In this document: positions 1-8,214 of the stretch, one piece after another
Layout of the letters: each line of letters starts with the position of its first letter
Position numbering within the stretch: the stretch's first letter is position 1
Source: SAR324 cluster bacterium
GTDB lineage: Bacteria; SAR324; XYD2-FULL-50-16
Length of the DNA stretch: 48,936 nucleotides
Direction of reading: 5' to 3'
Assembly: GCA_028282885.1 (NCBI GenBank)
Contig: JANQGX010000014.1
Location: 1-48,936, forward strand
Translations under genes and position numbers: made by a program
The notes under the pieces: generated by a model
Seen by the model: only the letters and a program-made list of their open reading frames with translations
The model's database searches: none
Told to the model about the DNA's origin: nothing

Positions 1-1
1 G

Positions 2-142
2 AGTACTTATACTCACTCTTTTTTGACGTGAAAACAGACCGAAACCTGTTTCCCGCGTTTGGTTAAACACTGTCTTACCCGATTCTGTTGTCAATGAACT
101 CTCTGCAAATATTTTTTGCAGCTCATCATTAATATTGCGCAT
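2..142 (-). CDS. Possible partial small protein, unknown
   Basis: This is an open frame of 47 codons from ATG at 142 running off the left edge, beginning MRNINDELQK and rich in Ser, Thr and Glu. It overlaps the end of the preceding 41-codon frame. There is no strong Shine-Dalgarno sequence. The similarity of its start to the upstream frame (129-254) is the main argument that it is more than chance. Function is unknown. Confidence 0.25.
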   Translation of the reverse strand, partial: MRNINDELQKIFAESSLTTESGKTVFNQTRETGFGLFSRQKRVSIST

Positions 143-254
143 GAGTTCTATTAGCTGTCAAGAACTTTTTTACGCGTTTTTTCAGCTCATCTGATTCTGT
201 CGGGCTGTACCAAACAGAAATTTTATTTTCGAGCTGATCTTTCATATTGCTCAT
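129..254 (-). CDS. Possible 41-residue small ORF, unknown
   Basis: A short frame beginning MSNMKDQLEN and ending NRTHAQY. A GGTGA/AGGTG-like sequence precedes the ATG. It may be a decayed copy of the frame that follows it (2-142), since both share the upstream TTCTTGACAG and a similar start. The length and lack of a recognisable family make this uncertain. Confidence 0.2.
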   Translation of the reverse strand: MSNMKDQLENKISVWYSPTESDELKKRVKKFLTANRTHAQY

Positions 255-334
255 TAATCACCGCACCTGTCAAGAATTTTCAAAAATTTCTTAAAAAAGC
301 TGTAAAACCAATCAATTGAAAAATACAAACTGGA

Positions 335-1291
335 TTACTCATCCACCCAGACTTTGGTTTTGAGGGGAACATCGGGTTTGCCTTTCACAAACCCTTTCTC
401 CTCATTCATATACATGGAGATTTTTGATGAGATAATCTCCATTTCATCGGGTTCCTTGACGCTGGCATTACCGATAAGATTGATGGTTTCGGTGACATAG
501 TCAAAAACAGCCTGATCCGCTTTGGATGTTCTTTTGGGTTGGGAGATCACAACGTCCTCAAAAGCATTAATTCGTTCCAATTCATCGGCCTGGTCAAAAT
601 AGACATCCGCCTTTTCGGCTACGAATGAGGTTTGCTCCATGTGGTCAATAAATCGGACCCTGCCCTGGAGGGTGATTTTTCTTTGAGTCTTGTCGAAGCG
701 GACTTCGTTGGCAAATCCATTAACCCTTCCAATCTCCGGTAACTCGTAGGAGTCCGCGGTTTGGTCATGAACAGCATTTTTGAAAAAGGTCATCTCCACC
801 TGCTTTCCCGGAATTTCTGTTATCCGTCCCTTTTCGTGTTTCGTATCATAGAAAATACGATCCGCCTTGATAATGAAATCATGGGACTTAACCGTTACCA
901 AGCCGCTCAGCAGAGCTTCTTCAATGGTTTTGTCGAACTCGGCATTTTTGCATCGGACATACATGGTTCTGGTTAACTTGTCTGTTTCGTCCAGTTTGTT
1001 CATCACCGCATATACTTTTCCTTCAGCTTTTCCCTGGACCAGCTTGGATGTCTCCTTGTCGCGTTTCAGAAATACCCTGTCAGCCTCCAGGGTTGAAGCC
1101 GTGGATTTATGTGTTATACGCACATCGCCAATCAGCACAGCTGTTCCCAACTCTTTGTTTAAACGTGCAGTTTTATTTGACCGGGCAGAAATAAAATCAT
1201 CGGAGGCTATGGTGTTGTCTCCCCCCCAAATGACAACCAGCATCACAACCAGGCAAATGGATAAAACACGAAATCTCGATTTAAGGGACAT
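335..1291 (-). CDS. LptA/OstA-like LPS transport protein, double-length
   Basis: This is a probable periplasmic bridge component that carries LPS from the inner membrane toward the outer membrane. The N-terminus has a hydrophobic signal-like segment (about residues 9-29). The mature part has two OstA-type beta-rich units: about 35-165 (phrases such as LEADRVFLKRD and IKADRIFYD) and about 190-300 (AEKADVYFD, SKADQAVFDY). At 318 aa it is much longer than the roughly 185-aa LptA of enterics, consistent with a tandem domain. It lies 7 nt after lptC on the same strand, with an AGGA ribosome site 5 nt before ATG 1291. A seven-base homopolymer (C on the plus strand, 1221-1227) falls in codons 22-24. 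Family assignment is good; exact orthology to LptA is less certain. Confidence 0.8.
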   Translation of the reverse strand: MSLKSRFRVLSICLVVMLVVIWGGDNTIASDDFISARSNKTARLNKELGTAVLIGDVRITHKSTASTLEADRVFLKRDKETSKLVQGKAEGKVYAVMNKLDETDKLTRTMYVRCKNAEFDKTIEEALLSGLVTVKSHDFIIKADRIFYDTKHEKGRITEIPGKQVEMTFFKNAVHDQTADSYELPEIGRVNGFANEVRFDKTQRKITLQGRVRFIDHMEQTSFVAEKADVYFDQADELERINAFEDVVISQPKRTSKADQAVFDYVTETINLIGNASVKEPDEMEIISSKISMYMNEEKGFVKGKPDVPLKTKVWVDE

Positions 1292-1298
1292 TGTTTTC

Positions 1299-1859
1299 CT
1301 AGAGTTTAAAAGTTGCCCTGGGCTTTCTTAACAGAAGAATTCCTTTTTTAATCCGGTAATTTAAAGAAGCAGCGTTCACGATGTCGGAGTCGGAGATGGC
1401 TTTGACTTTGACTGTGTTATAGATCAAGTCTTTTTTGCGATCAACAAACAGCTCTTCGGTAAACAGTTTTTGCCCTTCTTTGAGTTCAACTCTTACCTTG
1501 CCCCACAGGCGCAGCAATTCTGTTTTATTCAGATACTCTCCTTGATCGGCAACAATTCTGGCAGAGAGATTCACTCCGTCATCTTCATAGAGATAGGCAG
1601 TCAGGTTAAACAATAGTGTCTGTTTCTTTTCTTCAAAGACATGGGCCTTATCAGCGATCAATTTGAAATTGAGAGTTTCATTCTTATAGTCGGTCATTAC
1701 CGGTGCTGTCAAAAGCATCGGATTCTCTTTCACCGCTTTGTCATCCCTTATATTCGTACTGAATTGCCGGTAATCAAGCACCCAGTAACCGGCTGCAACC
1801 AGCAATATAATCAAAGCCAGCCATTTTATGGATTTCAATCTGGTGAGTATTGTTTTCAT
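1299..1859 (-). CDS. lptC: LptC-family LPS export protein
   Basis: LptC is a bitopic inner-membrane protein that passes LPS from the LptBFG transporter to LptA. From ATG 1859 the protein has a short basic N-terminus, one transmembrane helix (about residues 13-28, WLALIILLVAAGYWVLDY) and a periplasmic OstA-like domain (LNFKLIADKAHVFEEK, LRLWGKVRVELKEGQKL). An alternative in-frame ATG at 1898 would add 13 residues and overlap the upstream stop as ATGA, which would favour translational coupling; neither start has a strong ribosome site. I prefer 1859 because LptC proteins normally have a very short cytoplasmic leader. It lies between the LpxL-like and LptA-like genes, which supports the call. 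Confidence 0.8.
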   Translation of the reverse strand: MKTILTRLKSIKWLALIILLVAAGYWVLDYRQFSTNIRDDKAVKENPMLLTAPVMTDYKNETLNFKLIADKAHVFEEKKQTLLFNLTAYLYEDDGVNLSARIVADQGEYLNKTELLRLWGKVRVELKEGQKLFTEELFVDRKKDLIYNTVKVKAISDSDIVNAASLNYRIKKGILLLRKPRATFKL

Positions 1860-1894
1860 ATTAACCGAGGAGCGGTGAGGAGTAATCCTGTAAA

Positions 1895-2833
1895 TCATTC
1901 ATCCGGCTGGGTTTTCCATCGTCGATGAAACCAGACCCATTGTTCAGGGTATTTTCTGATATGCCTTTCCAGGGCGATGTTGTATTGACCGGTCAGATCG
2001 AGGATCTCCTGATCACCTTCCTTGTAGGGTTGTCTGGAGAGCAGTTCAAATCTGTAGAGATGGGTGCCATCAGGCATCCTGGCACCAAATCCGGAAACGA
2101 CCGGAGCATTGAACTTCTGGGCAAATCTGGCAGCCCCGATTGCTGTTGCTGCTTTTTTTCCAAAAAAGTCAACAAAGACGGTGTGTACTTTTGTATCCTG
2201 ATCCATCGCAAACAGAAAGACTTGGTTATTTCTAAAACACTTGATTATTGAAAGGGGTGATTTTTTATCTCCGCGATGAACCGTTTTTATATGGCTTGAC
2301 GCCCGCGAAGACAGGAGCAAACGGTCCAGTTTGGTATCCCCAACTGCACCAGCAATCGTCATTCCTTTAATGTTGAGCAGTTCATATATTATTCCATACA
2401 ATTCCCAGTTGCCGACATGCCCGAACATCAAAACCAGCCCATTCCCCTCTTCCAAGGCTTCATGAATGATGTTTTCATTCTCAAATCTGATCCAGTGCCT
2501 GGCATCTGTTTTGATTTTCTTGAGAACGAGGACTTCAAAGAACGTGATCCCTATGTTGCGAAAAGAGGCTCTTACAAGCTCCTTTCGCTCTTCAAGACTC
2601 ATATCCGGAAAACAGAATTCAACTTGATATTCCGCGATTCCTTTGTCTTTCTTGGCCAGGTACATGGCCATGCTTCCAAAGGCCGCTCCGAATCTCTGGT
2701 TTGCTTTTACGGAAAAGAAAGAGGCTAGTCGGCTCAGAGCGAGCAAAGCATAGTACTCCACCCGGTGCCTCAGCCACTTCAGGGACGAGGATTTGTTCTT
2801 TTTAAACTGGTCGTAGTGTGTATCCCGTCCCAT
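1895..2833 (-). CDS. LpxL/HtrB-family lipid A acyltransferase
   Basis: This enzyme is expected to transfer a secondary acyl chain to a lipid A precursor at the inner membrane. It shows the family's catalytic H-x4-E motif in GHVGNWELYG, and the later conserved blocks AMDQDTKVHTVFVDFFGKKA and YPEQWVWFHRRWK at the C-terminus. ATG 2833 is chosen because it lies 4 nt after the upstream stop with AGAGG about 10 nt before it; the open frame extends 23 codons further into the upstream gene without support. Length of about 312 aa fits the family. Which acyl position or chain it uses cannot be told from the sequence, so I give no specific symbol. Confidence 0.85.
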   Translation of the reverse strand: MGRDTHYDQFKKNKSSSLKWLRHRVEYYALLALSRLASFFSVKANQRFGAAFGSMAMYLAKKDKGIAEYQVEFCFPDMSLEERKELVRASFRNIGITFFEVLVLKKIKTDARHWIRFENENIIHEALEEGNGLVLMFGHVGNWELYGIIYELLNIKGMTIAGAVGDTKLDRLLLSSRASSHIKTVHRGDKKSPLSIIKCFRNNQVFLFAMDQDTKVHTVFVDFFGKKAATAIGAARFAQKFNAPVVSGFGARMPDGTHLYRFELLSRQPYKEGDQEILDLTGQYNIALERHIRKYPEQWVWFHRRWKTQPDE

Positions 2834-2837
2834 AAGA

Positions 2838-3341
2838 TTATGACCTCTTTTCAGGAAGCCACTGTTTGGCATACTCAATATACCTGGACGGAGTATCAGC
2901 AATCATTTTCAGTTCATTGTCCCTGAGTTCACGCACCACTTTTCCGGGTCTTCCCATGACCAGGGTTCCCTTCTCTTCGAATCGGGCTCCCTGGGGTATC
3001 AAAGAGCCTGCAGCGACCAGCACATGGCTGCCTATGTAAGCTCCGTTCATGACAATCGATCCCATGCCTACAAAGCTGTCGTCAGCCAACTCGCATCCAT
3101 GAATAATGCAGGAATGACCGATGGAAACATTGTTTCCAACTACCACCGCAAATCTTCCCAGTTGTCCGTGGAGCACGGTGTTATCCTGAATATTGCAGCG
3201 GGATCCGATGGTAATCGGTTCCACATCACCTCTGAGAATCACATTGTGCCATATTGAAGAATAGTCACCGATAAACACATTGCCCGTGATTACCGCATTT
3301 TCACCAAATCGCACATCCTTGCCAAATCTTTGTTCAATCAT
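2838..3341 (-). CDS. Gamma-carbonic-anhydrase-like hexapeptide protein (YrdA/PaaY type)
   Basis: A left-handed beta-helix protein built from hexapeptide repeats, of the gamma carbonic anhydrase-like group. From ATG 3341 the three likely metal-binding histidines are H58, H76 and H81 (TVLHG, SIGHSCIIHG), and the conserved Arg-x-Asp (LRGDVEPI) and Gln of NIQDNTVLHG are present. Length (about 167 aa) is normal for bacterial YrdA/PaaY proteins, many of which have no proven anhydrase activity. A GTG start two codons upstream (3347) is possible. It is the first gene of a minus-strand run into LpxL, LptC and LptA, with a 4-nt gap to the acyltransferase; the reason for that link is not evident. Confidence 0.85.
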   Translation of the reverse strand: MIEQRFGKDVRFGENAVITGNVFIGDYSSIWHNVILRGDVEPITIGSRCNIQDNTVLHGQLGRFAVVVGNNVSIGHSCIIHGCELADDSFVGMGSIVMNGAYIGSHVLVAAGSLIPQGARFEEKGTLVMGRPGKVVRELRDNELKMIADTPSRYIEYAKQWLPEKRS

Positions 3342-3761
3342 ATTCACAAAACTTAACTGTCTGGTTCTCCCCTCTTTCGGGTGAGTCCAATGTAAAAAAT
3401 CCTGTCCAAAAAGGTCGGTGTTATCAAAAAATACTCGATAAACCTTGTTCTGTCCAATATGGACGCCGTATCCTCTACCCTTGGTTTATCCCCATACACT
3501 GAACCGACTATTGTAAGTGTCGCCGCTTTTTTAATTCTTCACCGCATGTAGCCCAAAGTTCAAAACCAGAGCCGGATAGAATCCGGGTTTTGGGCATATT
3601 GCCAAACCGGTTAAACACTGAACAGGATTGAATAAAAACCGGTTGCTCCTGCGCAAAGACGGCCATCTGCGGCTGGACGGAAAACGCAATTCCTGTTAGT
3701 TCTAGTTCTTGACATTAACTTCTAAACCGCAATCAAAGATTATTTAAGGGTTGAAGGTGCT
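3342..3761. other. Divergent intergenic region with palindromes and a -35-like site
   Basis: This 420-bp gap separates minus-strand carbonic-anhydrase-like and plus-strand scpB. It contains two identical 8-bp palindromes AACCGGTT (3605-3612 and 3637-3644) with centres 32 bp apart, about three helical turns. It also has a perfect hairpin CCGGAT-AGA-ATCCGG (3572-3586) flanked by further pairing arms (CAAAAC 3561-3566 with GTTTTG 3587-3592). A consensus TTGACA lies at 3709-3714 pointing to scpB, but no good -10 follows. No gene was recognised here. Confidence 0.5.
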
Positions 3762-4352
3762 GTGAACGAATCTGGTAAATCCGAACAAGAACAACTTGAC
3801 TGGCAACTGGTCGAGGCTGTGCTTTTCAGCGCAAATCATCCTCTCTCTGTTCCGCAGTTGAAGAAAATTACAGGGATTAAGGAGACCGGCAAAGTTCAGG
3901 AAATTATAGACGAACTAAATGAATTTTATGGTGATCATAACAGGGCTTTTTTAATCAAAAAAGTTGCCGGTGGTTATCAGATGAGAACCACTGCCCGCTT
4001 CATGAAATGGATCAAAAGAGGCAAAATTGTCAAGCCGATTCAGTTATCCCCATCTGTCATGGAAACCCTTGCAATCGTGGCATACAAGCAACCCATCACC
4101 CGTGCTGAAGTGGAAGAGATCCGATCAGTAGATGCAACCTATGCCTTAAAATCCCTGCTGGACAAAAAACTGCTTAAGATAACAGGAAGAAAGGAGATTC
4201 CCGGTCGACCCATTCTTTATGCCACCAGCAACACTTTTCTTGAGGTGTTTGGATTCAATACCCTCAAAGATCTGCCTCGCCCTGAAGAGTTTGATATTCT
4301 GACGGAAAAGGAAAATGAAGCGGGAATCGATCAAACCGGAGAGATGATTTGA
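3762..4352 (+). CDS. scpB: Segregation and condensation protein B
   Basis: ScpB is a winged-helix dimer that works with ScpA and SMC in chromosome condensation. The 196-aa protein has the expected layout: an N-terminal winged helix (about 10-90, VEAVLFSANHPLSVPQLKK) and a second one (about 95-170) with the signature LSPSVMETLAIVAYKQPITRAEVEEIR and GRKEIPGRPILYATS. The start is GTG 3762 with GAAGG 4 nt upstream. Its stop overlaps the TTG start of proB, so the two are probably co-transcribed and coupled. No scpA or smc is in the window. Confidence 0.93.
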   Translation: MNESGKSEQEQLDWQLVEAVLFSANHPLSVPQLKKITGIKETGKVQEIIDELNEFYGDHNRAFLIKKVAGGYQMRTTARFMKWIKRGKIVKPIQLSPSVMETLAIVAYKQPITRAEVEEIRSVDATYALKSLLDKKLLKITGRKEIPGRPILYATSNTFLEVFGFNTLKDLPRPEEFDILTEKENEAGIDQTGEMI

Positions 4353-5425
4353 GCAAACGTATTGTTGTCAAGGTAGGCACCCATATTCTTGGACGCCCCA
4401 ATGGCAGATTAAACTATAATCGCATTTCAGACCTGGTTGACCAGATTTTTGAGCTTAGAAAAGAACATCAGGTCATCCTGGTGAGTTCAGGGGCAATCCG
4501 AGCTGGCAAGGAGTATTACAAGTTCGAAAATGAGATCGATCCCCTGAAGAAGCGCCAGATGCTGGCAGCCATCGGCCAAGGGAGATTGTTTCAGGTATAC
4601 ACGGACTTTTTCAGGGAACACTCCGTTATCACAGCCCAGGCTTTGATCACTTACGATGATTTCCGGAGAAAAGAGTCTTACGATAATATTAAAAACGCCC
4701 TGGAAGGACTGCTGGAGAACCGGGTGATGCCGATCATCAATGAAAATGATGTGGTGAGCTTCAGCGAATCCTCTTTTGGAGACAATGACCAGCTTGCTGC
4801 TTTAACGGCGTCTATGTTGAGTGCGGATCTGATGATTCTGCTCTCCGATATTGTTGGATTCTTCACAGCAGATCCCAAGAAGGATCCTGAAGCGAGGTTA
4901 ATTGCGACTGTGGAGAAAATATCTCCCGATTTGTTGGCCTTATGTGAGGATTCCCTGTCAGATGGGGGAACCGGTGGAATGTTGAGCAAGCTAAGGGCAG
5001 CCGAAATAGCGTCCGATCATGGTATCCCCACCATTGTCTGTTCGGGAAAAGAGAAGAATAGTCTGCTGAAAGCGGTCAAAGGTAAAACCAGCGGCACACT
5101 ATTCAAACCCGGTCATGAGAAAAAGCAGCTCAGTCCAAGGGGTAAATGGATGACCACCGCTGCCAGTATCAAAGGAACGGTAACTATTGACGAAGGGGCG
5201 GAAAAAGCACTGAAAAACAAAAAGAGTCTGCTTGCTGTGGGCGTCAAATCGGTAAAAGGGAACTTCAGTAAAAGAGATGTCGTTCTGATTGAAAACACAG
5301 AAAAAAGCAGGATTGGAACCGGTCTTGTCAACTACAAATCTGACGAAATCAGAAAATTCACCAAGGCGAAGGAAAAACCGAAAGGAGTCATTGTCATACA
5401 CAAAAATCATCTTTATACTTTGTAA
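4349..5425 (+). CDS. proB: Glutamate 5-kinase
   Basis: ProB phosphorylates glutamate to gamma-glutamyl phosphate, the first and usually feedback-regulated step of proline synthesis, in the cytoplasm. The 358-aa protein has an amino-acid kinase domain (about 1-255: KVGTHIL, VSSGAIRAG, INENDVV, GGTGGMLSK) and a C-terminal PUA domain (about 270-355), as in E. coli. TTG 4349 is favoured as start because GGAGAGA ends 4 nt upstream and it overlaps the scpB stop. proA is not adjacent. A 6-bp inverted repeat follows the stop directly. Confidence 0.93.
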   Translation: MSKRIVVKVGTHILGRPNGRLNYNRISDLVDQIFELRKEHQVILVSSGAIRAGKEYYKFENEIDPLKKRQMLAAIGQGRLFQVYTDFFREHSVITAQALITYDDFRRKESYDNIKNALEGLLENRVMPIINENDVVSFSESSFGDNDQLAALTASMLSADLMILLSDIVGFFTADPKKDPEARLIATVEKISPDLLALCEDSLSDGGTGGMLSKLRAAEIASDHGIPTIVCSGKEKNSLLKAVKGKTSGTLFKPGHEKKQLSPRGKWMTTAASIKGTVTIDEGAEKALKNKKSLLAVGVKSVKGNFSKRDVVLIENTEKSRIGTGLVNYKSDEIRKFTKAKEKPKGVIVIHKNHLYTL

Positions 5426-5426
5426 T

Positions 5427-5470
5427 ACCGACAGTAAGAAAAAGATCTAGATCATTCTCCGATCGTCGGT
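5427..5470 (+). repeat. Inverted repeat after proB, possible terminator
   Basis: Perfect arms ACCGAC (5427-5432) and GTCGGT (5465-5470) start two bases after the proB stop and enclose the palindrome GATCTAGATC (5443-5452). Only TTT follows, so it is not a classical U-tract terminator. It could define the proB transcript end or be incidental. Confidence 0.3.
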
Positions 5471-5661
5471 TTCAGATGTTCGAGGATACTTCCAAAATCA
5501 AGCGAAAGTCAGCAGATTTCCTGCTTATTCAGATAAGATCTTTTCCGAAATCCTGTGTTGGTTTGTCGGCGATTGCCGGAAACACCAAATTATTAATCAG
5601 ACCCGACAGGAGAAGCCGGGTTGATTCCGGCAACCGGATCTTAAAATCCAAAAACTGATCA

Positions 5662-8208
5662 ATGGCCGTTAAGAAAGCCCCCAACCCGAAAAGTAGATAC
5701 ACCAGAAGCAAAAAACCAACGGAAAAAAAGCAATTTTTCACTTTTAAGCGTCTGTTTTTTGGAACCATCTATTTCGGTCTGCTCGTTTCTATCGGCATAG
5801 CCCTCTATTTCTATCAGCTTTCACTGAATCTTCCTTCTCTGGATGAATTTGCAAATCCGGAGTACGACCTCCCGACCCAGATTTATGATCGCAATGGCGA
5901 GTTAATCACGGAGTTCTACGGTTCAAAAAGAAGGGTTGTTATCCCCATTAGCAAAGTACCGGATGTGATGATCAAGGCACTTCTTGCCATCGAGGACAAT
6001 CGGTTCTACAGCCATTTCGGTATTGATCCGATCCGAATGGTCAGAGCTCTGATCGTGGATATCAAACAGGGCAGATTGGCCCAGGGAGCCAGCACTGTTA
6101 CCCAGCAAACCGCCAAAATGTTCAAGTTTTCGTCGGACAAGAAATGGGTGAGAAAATTCAAGGAGATCCTGCTTGCCCTGAAAATGGAACAACGGTTTAC
6201 CAAAGATCAAATTTTACAATTGTATTTTAACAAGACCTTTTTTGGACATCGGGCATACGGCATTGAAGCGGCGGCCCAGGCCTATTTCAGTAAAAATGCA
6301 GAAGATTTGAACCTTGTGGAAGCAGCAATGATTGCGGGGCTGCCCCAGGCCCCCTCAAGATGGTCACCCACCTATAGTATTGAAAACGCAACCAAGCGAC
6401 GAAACCTGGTTCTGAAAAAAATGGAAGAGGTTGGTTACATCACCAGGGAAGAGCGAATCAGGGCTGCCGTAACACCAATTACACTAAACCTGAACAGGGG
6501 ATTGGATTTCAATGAAACATCGTACTACACAGAGCATATCCGCCGATACCTGTACAAAAAATACGGGAAGGAACAATTATATAGCGGCGGTTTGAAAGTG
6601 TACACGATGATGGATTTAAAAAATCAGATTCTTGCTCAAAATGCCCTCAGAAAAGGTCTGGAAGATCACGATAAACGCCAGGGATATCGCGGACCTTTGA
6701 AAAACCTTCTACAGGAAGTCGATGATGAGTTGGGGCTTTATGTGTTTTCGGAAGAGAATGGCTGGAATTTCGAGCAGTTTGAAAGACTCGACGATGACAA
6801 TAAAACTCTTGCTCAGAAACTCTATGACGAGAAAATTACGGATGCTGTTAAAAACAACCATTTCATAATCGGCGGAGATGTCCTGGGCGTGGTCACCAAA
6901 GTGGACAAATACGTAACACAGGTGAACCTGGGTAAGTATGAGGGTAGCCTGCTGCTAACTTCGATGAGGTGGGCACGACCTGTTAACTACGATGTCCCTT
7001 ACTACGAAGAAAGATTAGACGATTTTAATGATATTCTTAAACTTGGCGATGTGGTTAAATTGAAAATACTCGACTATGACCATGTTCACAAGGAGTTTGC
7101 CTTGGTGCTGACGCAAGAACCTATCGCCAATGGCGGTTTTCTGGTGATGAATCCGAAAAACGGCGAGGTAGTGGCCATGGCAGGTGGTTACGATTTCCGT
7201 GAGAGCGAGTTTAACAGGGCAATTCAGGGCAAACGACAGACAGGGTCGGCTTTCAAACCCATTGTCTATTCACTGGCGCTGGACAGCAGTTTTACCGCCT
7301 CCAGCATGCTGGACGACACGCCTTTTGTCGGTGATGGAGAAACTTCATACACACCGAACAACTACAGCCGGAGTTTTAAAGGCAAAATGACCCTGAGAGA
7401 AGCTCTGGTACAAAGCAAAAACGCCCCTTCCGTAAGGTTGACCCAAGAATTGACTACCGCGGCTGTTGTTGAGCACTCGCGAATGCTTGGTATCGAATCT
7501 GAACTGCCCGAGGATGAACTGGGAATCGTTCTGGGATCAGCATCCCTGACCCTGAAAGAGATGGTGGTTACTTTCGGCATATTTGCCAACGGCGGGAGAT
7601 TGGAACAACCTGTATTCATTTCAAAAATTGAGGATCGGGATGGATCCATTCTTGAAGAGTTGGAGGAAAAAGAACCCAATCAGGTTCTGAGTGAAGGTGC
7701 GGCGTTTCTGATGACGGATTTACTTCAGGATGTCGTCAAATATGGAACCGGTCACAGGGCCCAGGCCATCAATCGCCCTTCAGCAGGCAAAACCGGGTCC
7801 ACGAACAACTATGTCGATGCCTGGTATGTTGGTTACATCCCTCAAATGATTGCAGGGGTATATGTCGGATTTGACAAAAACCAGCACACCCTGGGCGATA
7901 ATGAAACCGGATCCAGGGTAGCTGCCCCTATCTGGGTTGATTTCATGATGCAGGCAACCGCAGCTATGCCAATCTTGCCTTTCGAGCAGCCGGATGAGAT
8001 CAATATGGTTAAGATCAATATTGATTCAGGATTGCTTGAGTGTGATACAGGTGGCAAGGTCAGGTTCGAATACTACAAGGCCGGAACCGAGCCCACCCAA
8101 TGCCACAGAAACATGGCAGGACCGATTCAAACAGAAGAGGATATTCCCGGTGGTTTGCCGGAAACACCGGGTGTGATTGAGGAAGAGGAATACGTTGAAG
8201 AGCTTTGA
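5662..8208 (+). CDS. mrcA: Penicillin-binding protein 1A, bifunctional murein synthase
   Basis: A class A PBP that polymerises and cross-links peptidoglycan in the periplasm while anchored in the inner membrane. Residues about 30-50 form the signal anchor. The glycosyltransferase domain (about 60-240) has the catalytic block EDNRFYSHFGID starting at E111 and QGASTVTQQ. An OB-like insert lies at about 370-470. The transpeptidase carries SxxK at S529-K532 (TGSAFKP), SxN at S585-N587 (SKNAP) and KTG at K710. Length of 848 aa is typical of PBP1A. It ends 6 bp from the end of convergent murF. The 236-bp gap from proB shows no clear promoter. Confidence 0.95.
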   Translation: MAVKKAPNPKSRYTRSKKPTEKKQFFTFKRLFFGTIYFGLLVSIGIALYFYQLSLNLPSLDEFANPEYDLPTQIYDRNGELITEFYGSKRRVVIPISKVPDVMIKALLAIEDNRFYSHFGIDPIRMVRALIVDIKQGRLAQGASTVTQQTAKMFKFSSDKKWVRKFKEILLALKMEQRFTKDQILQLYFNKTFFGHRAYGIEAAAQAYFSKNAEDLNLVEAAMIAGLPQAPSRWSPTYSIENATKRRNLVLKKMEEVGYITREERIRAAVTPITLNLNRGLDFNETSYYTEHIRRYLYKKYGKEQLYSGGLKVYTMMDLKNQILAQNALRKGLEDHDKRQGYRGPLKNLLQEVDDELGLYVFSEENGWNFEQFERLDDDNKTLAQKLYDEKITDAVKNNHFIIGGDVLGVVTKVDKYVTQVNLGKYEGSLLLTSMRWARPVNYDVPYYEERLDDFNDILKLGDVVKLKILDYDHVHKEFALVLTQEPIANGGFLVMNPKNGEVVAMAGGYDFRESEFNRAIQGKRQTGSAFKPIVYSLALDSSFTASSMLDDTPFVGDGETSYTPNNYSRSFKGKMTLREALVQSKNAPSVRLTQELTTAAVVEHSRMLGIESELPEDELGIVLGSASLTLKEMVVTFGIFANGGRLEQPVFISKIEDRDGSILEELEEKEPNQVLSEGAAFLMTDLLQDVVKYGTGHRAQAINRPSAGKTGSTNNYVDAWYVGYIPQMIAGVYVGFDKNQHTLGDNETGSRVAAPIWVDFMMQATAAMPILPFEQPDEINMVKINIDSGLLECDTGGKVRFEYYKAGTEPTQCHRNMAGPIQTEEDIPGGLPETPGVIEEEEYVEEL

Positions 8209-8214
8209 GCTGAA

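Larger units (their letters stand above)
1..334. other. Left-edge region with two repeated small-ORF starts
   Basis: No recognised gene lies here. On the minus strand two short frames start at ATG 254 (41 codons, stop TAA 129-131) and ATG 142 (open to the window edge, 47 codons). Each ATG sits exactly 12 nt after an identical TTCTTGACAG (276-267 and 164-155), and the first 40 nt of the two frames agree at 29 positions without gaps, so the starts look like a degenerate tandem duplication offset by 112 bp. The frames begin MSNMKDQLEN and MRNINDELQK. I recognise no family. They lie downstream of the LptA-like gene, where lptB often sits in other genomes, but neither frame resembles an ABC ATPase. 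Confidence 0.45.

Noticed and set aside
5476..5658. 60-codon frame between proB and the PBP1A gene
   Set aside because: Basic, low-similarity sequence with no ribosome site; it ends 4 bp before the PBP1A start, which is not enough to support it.
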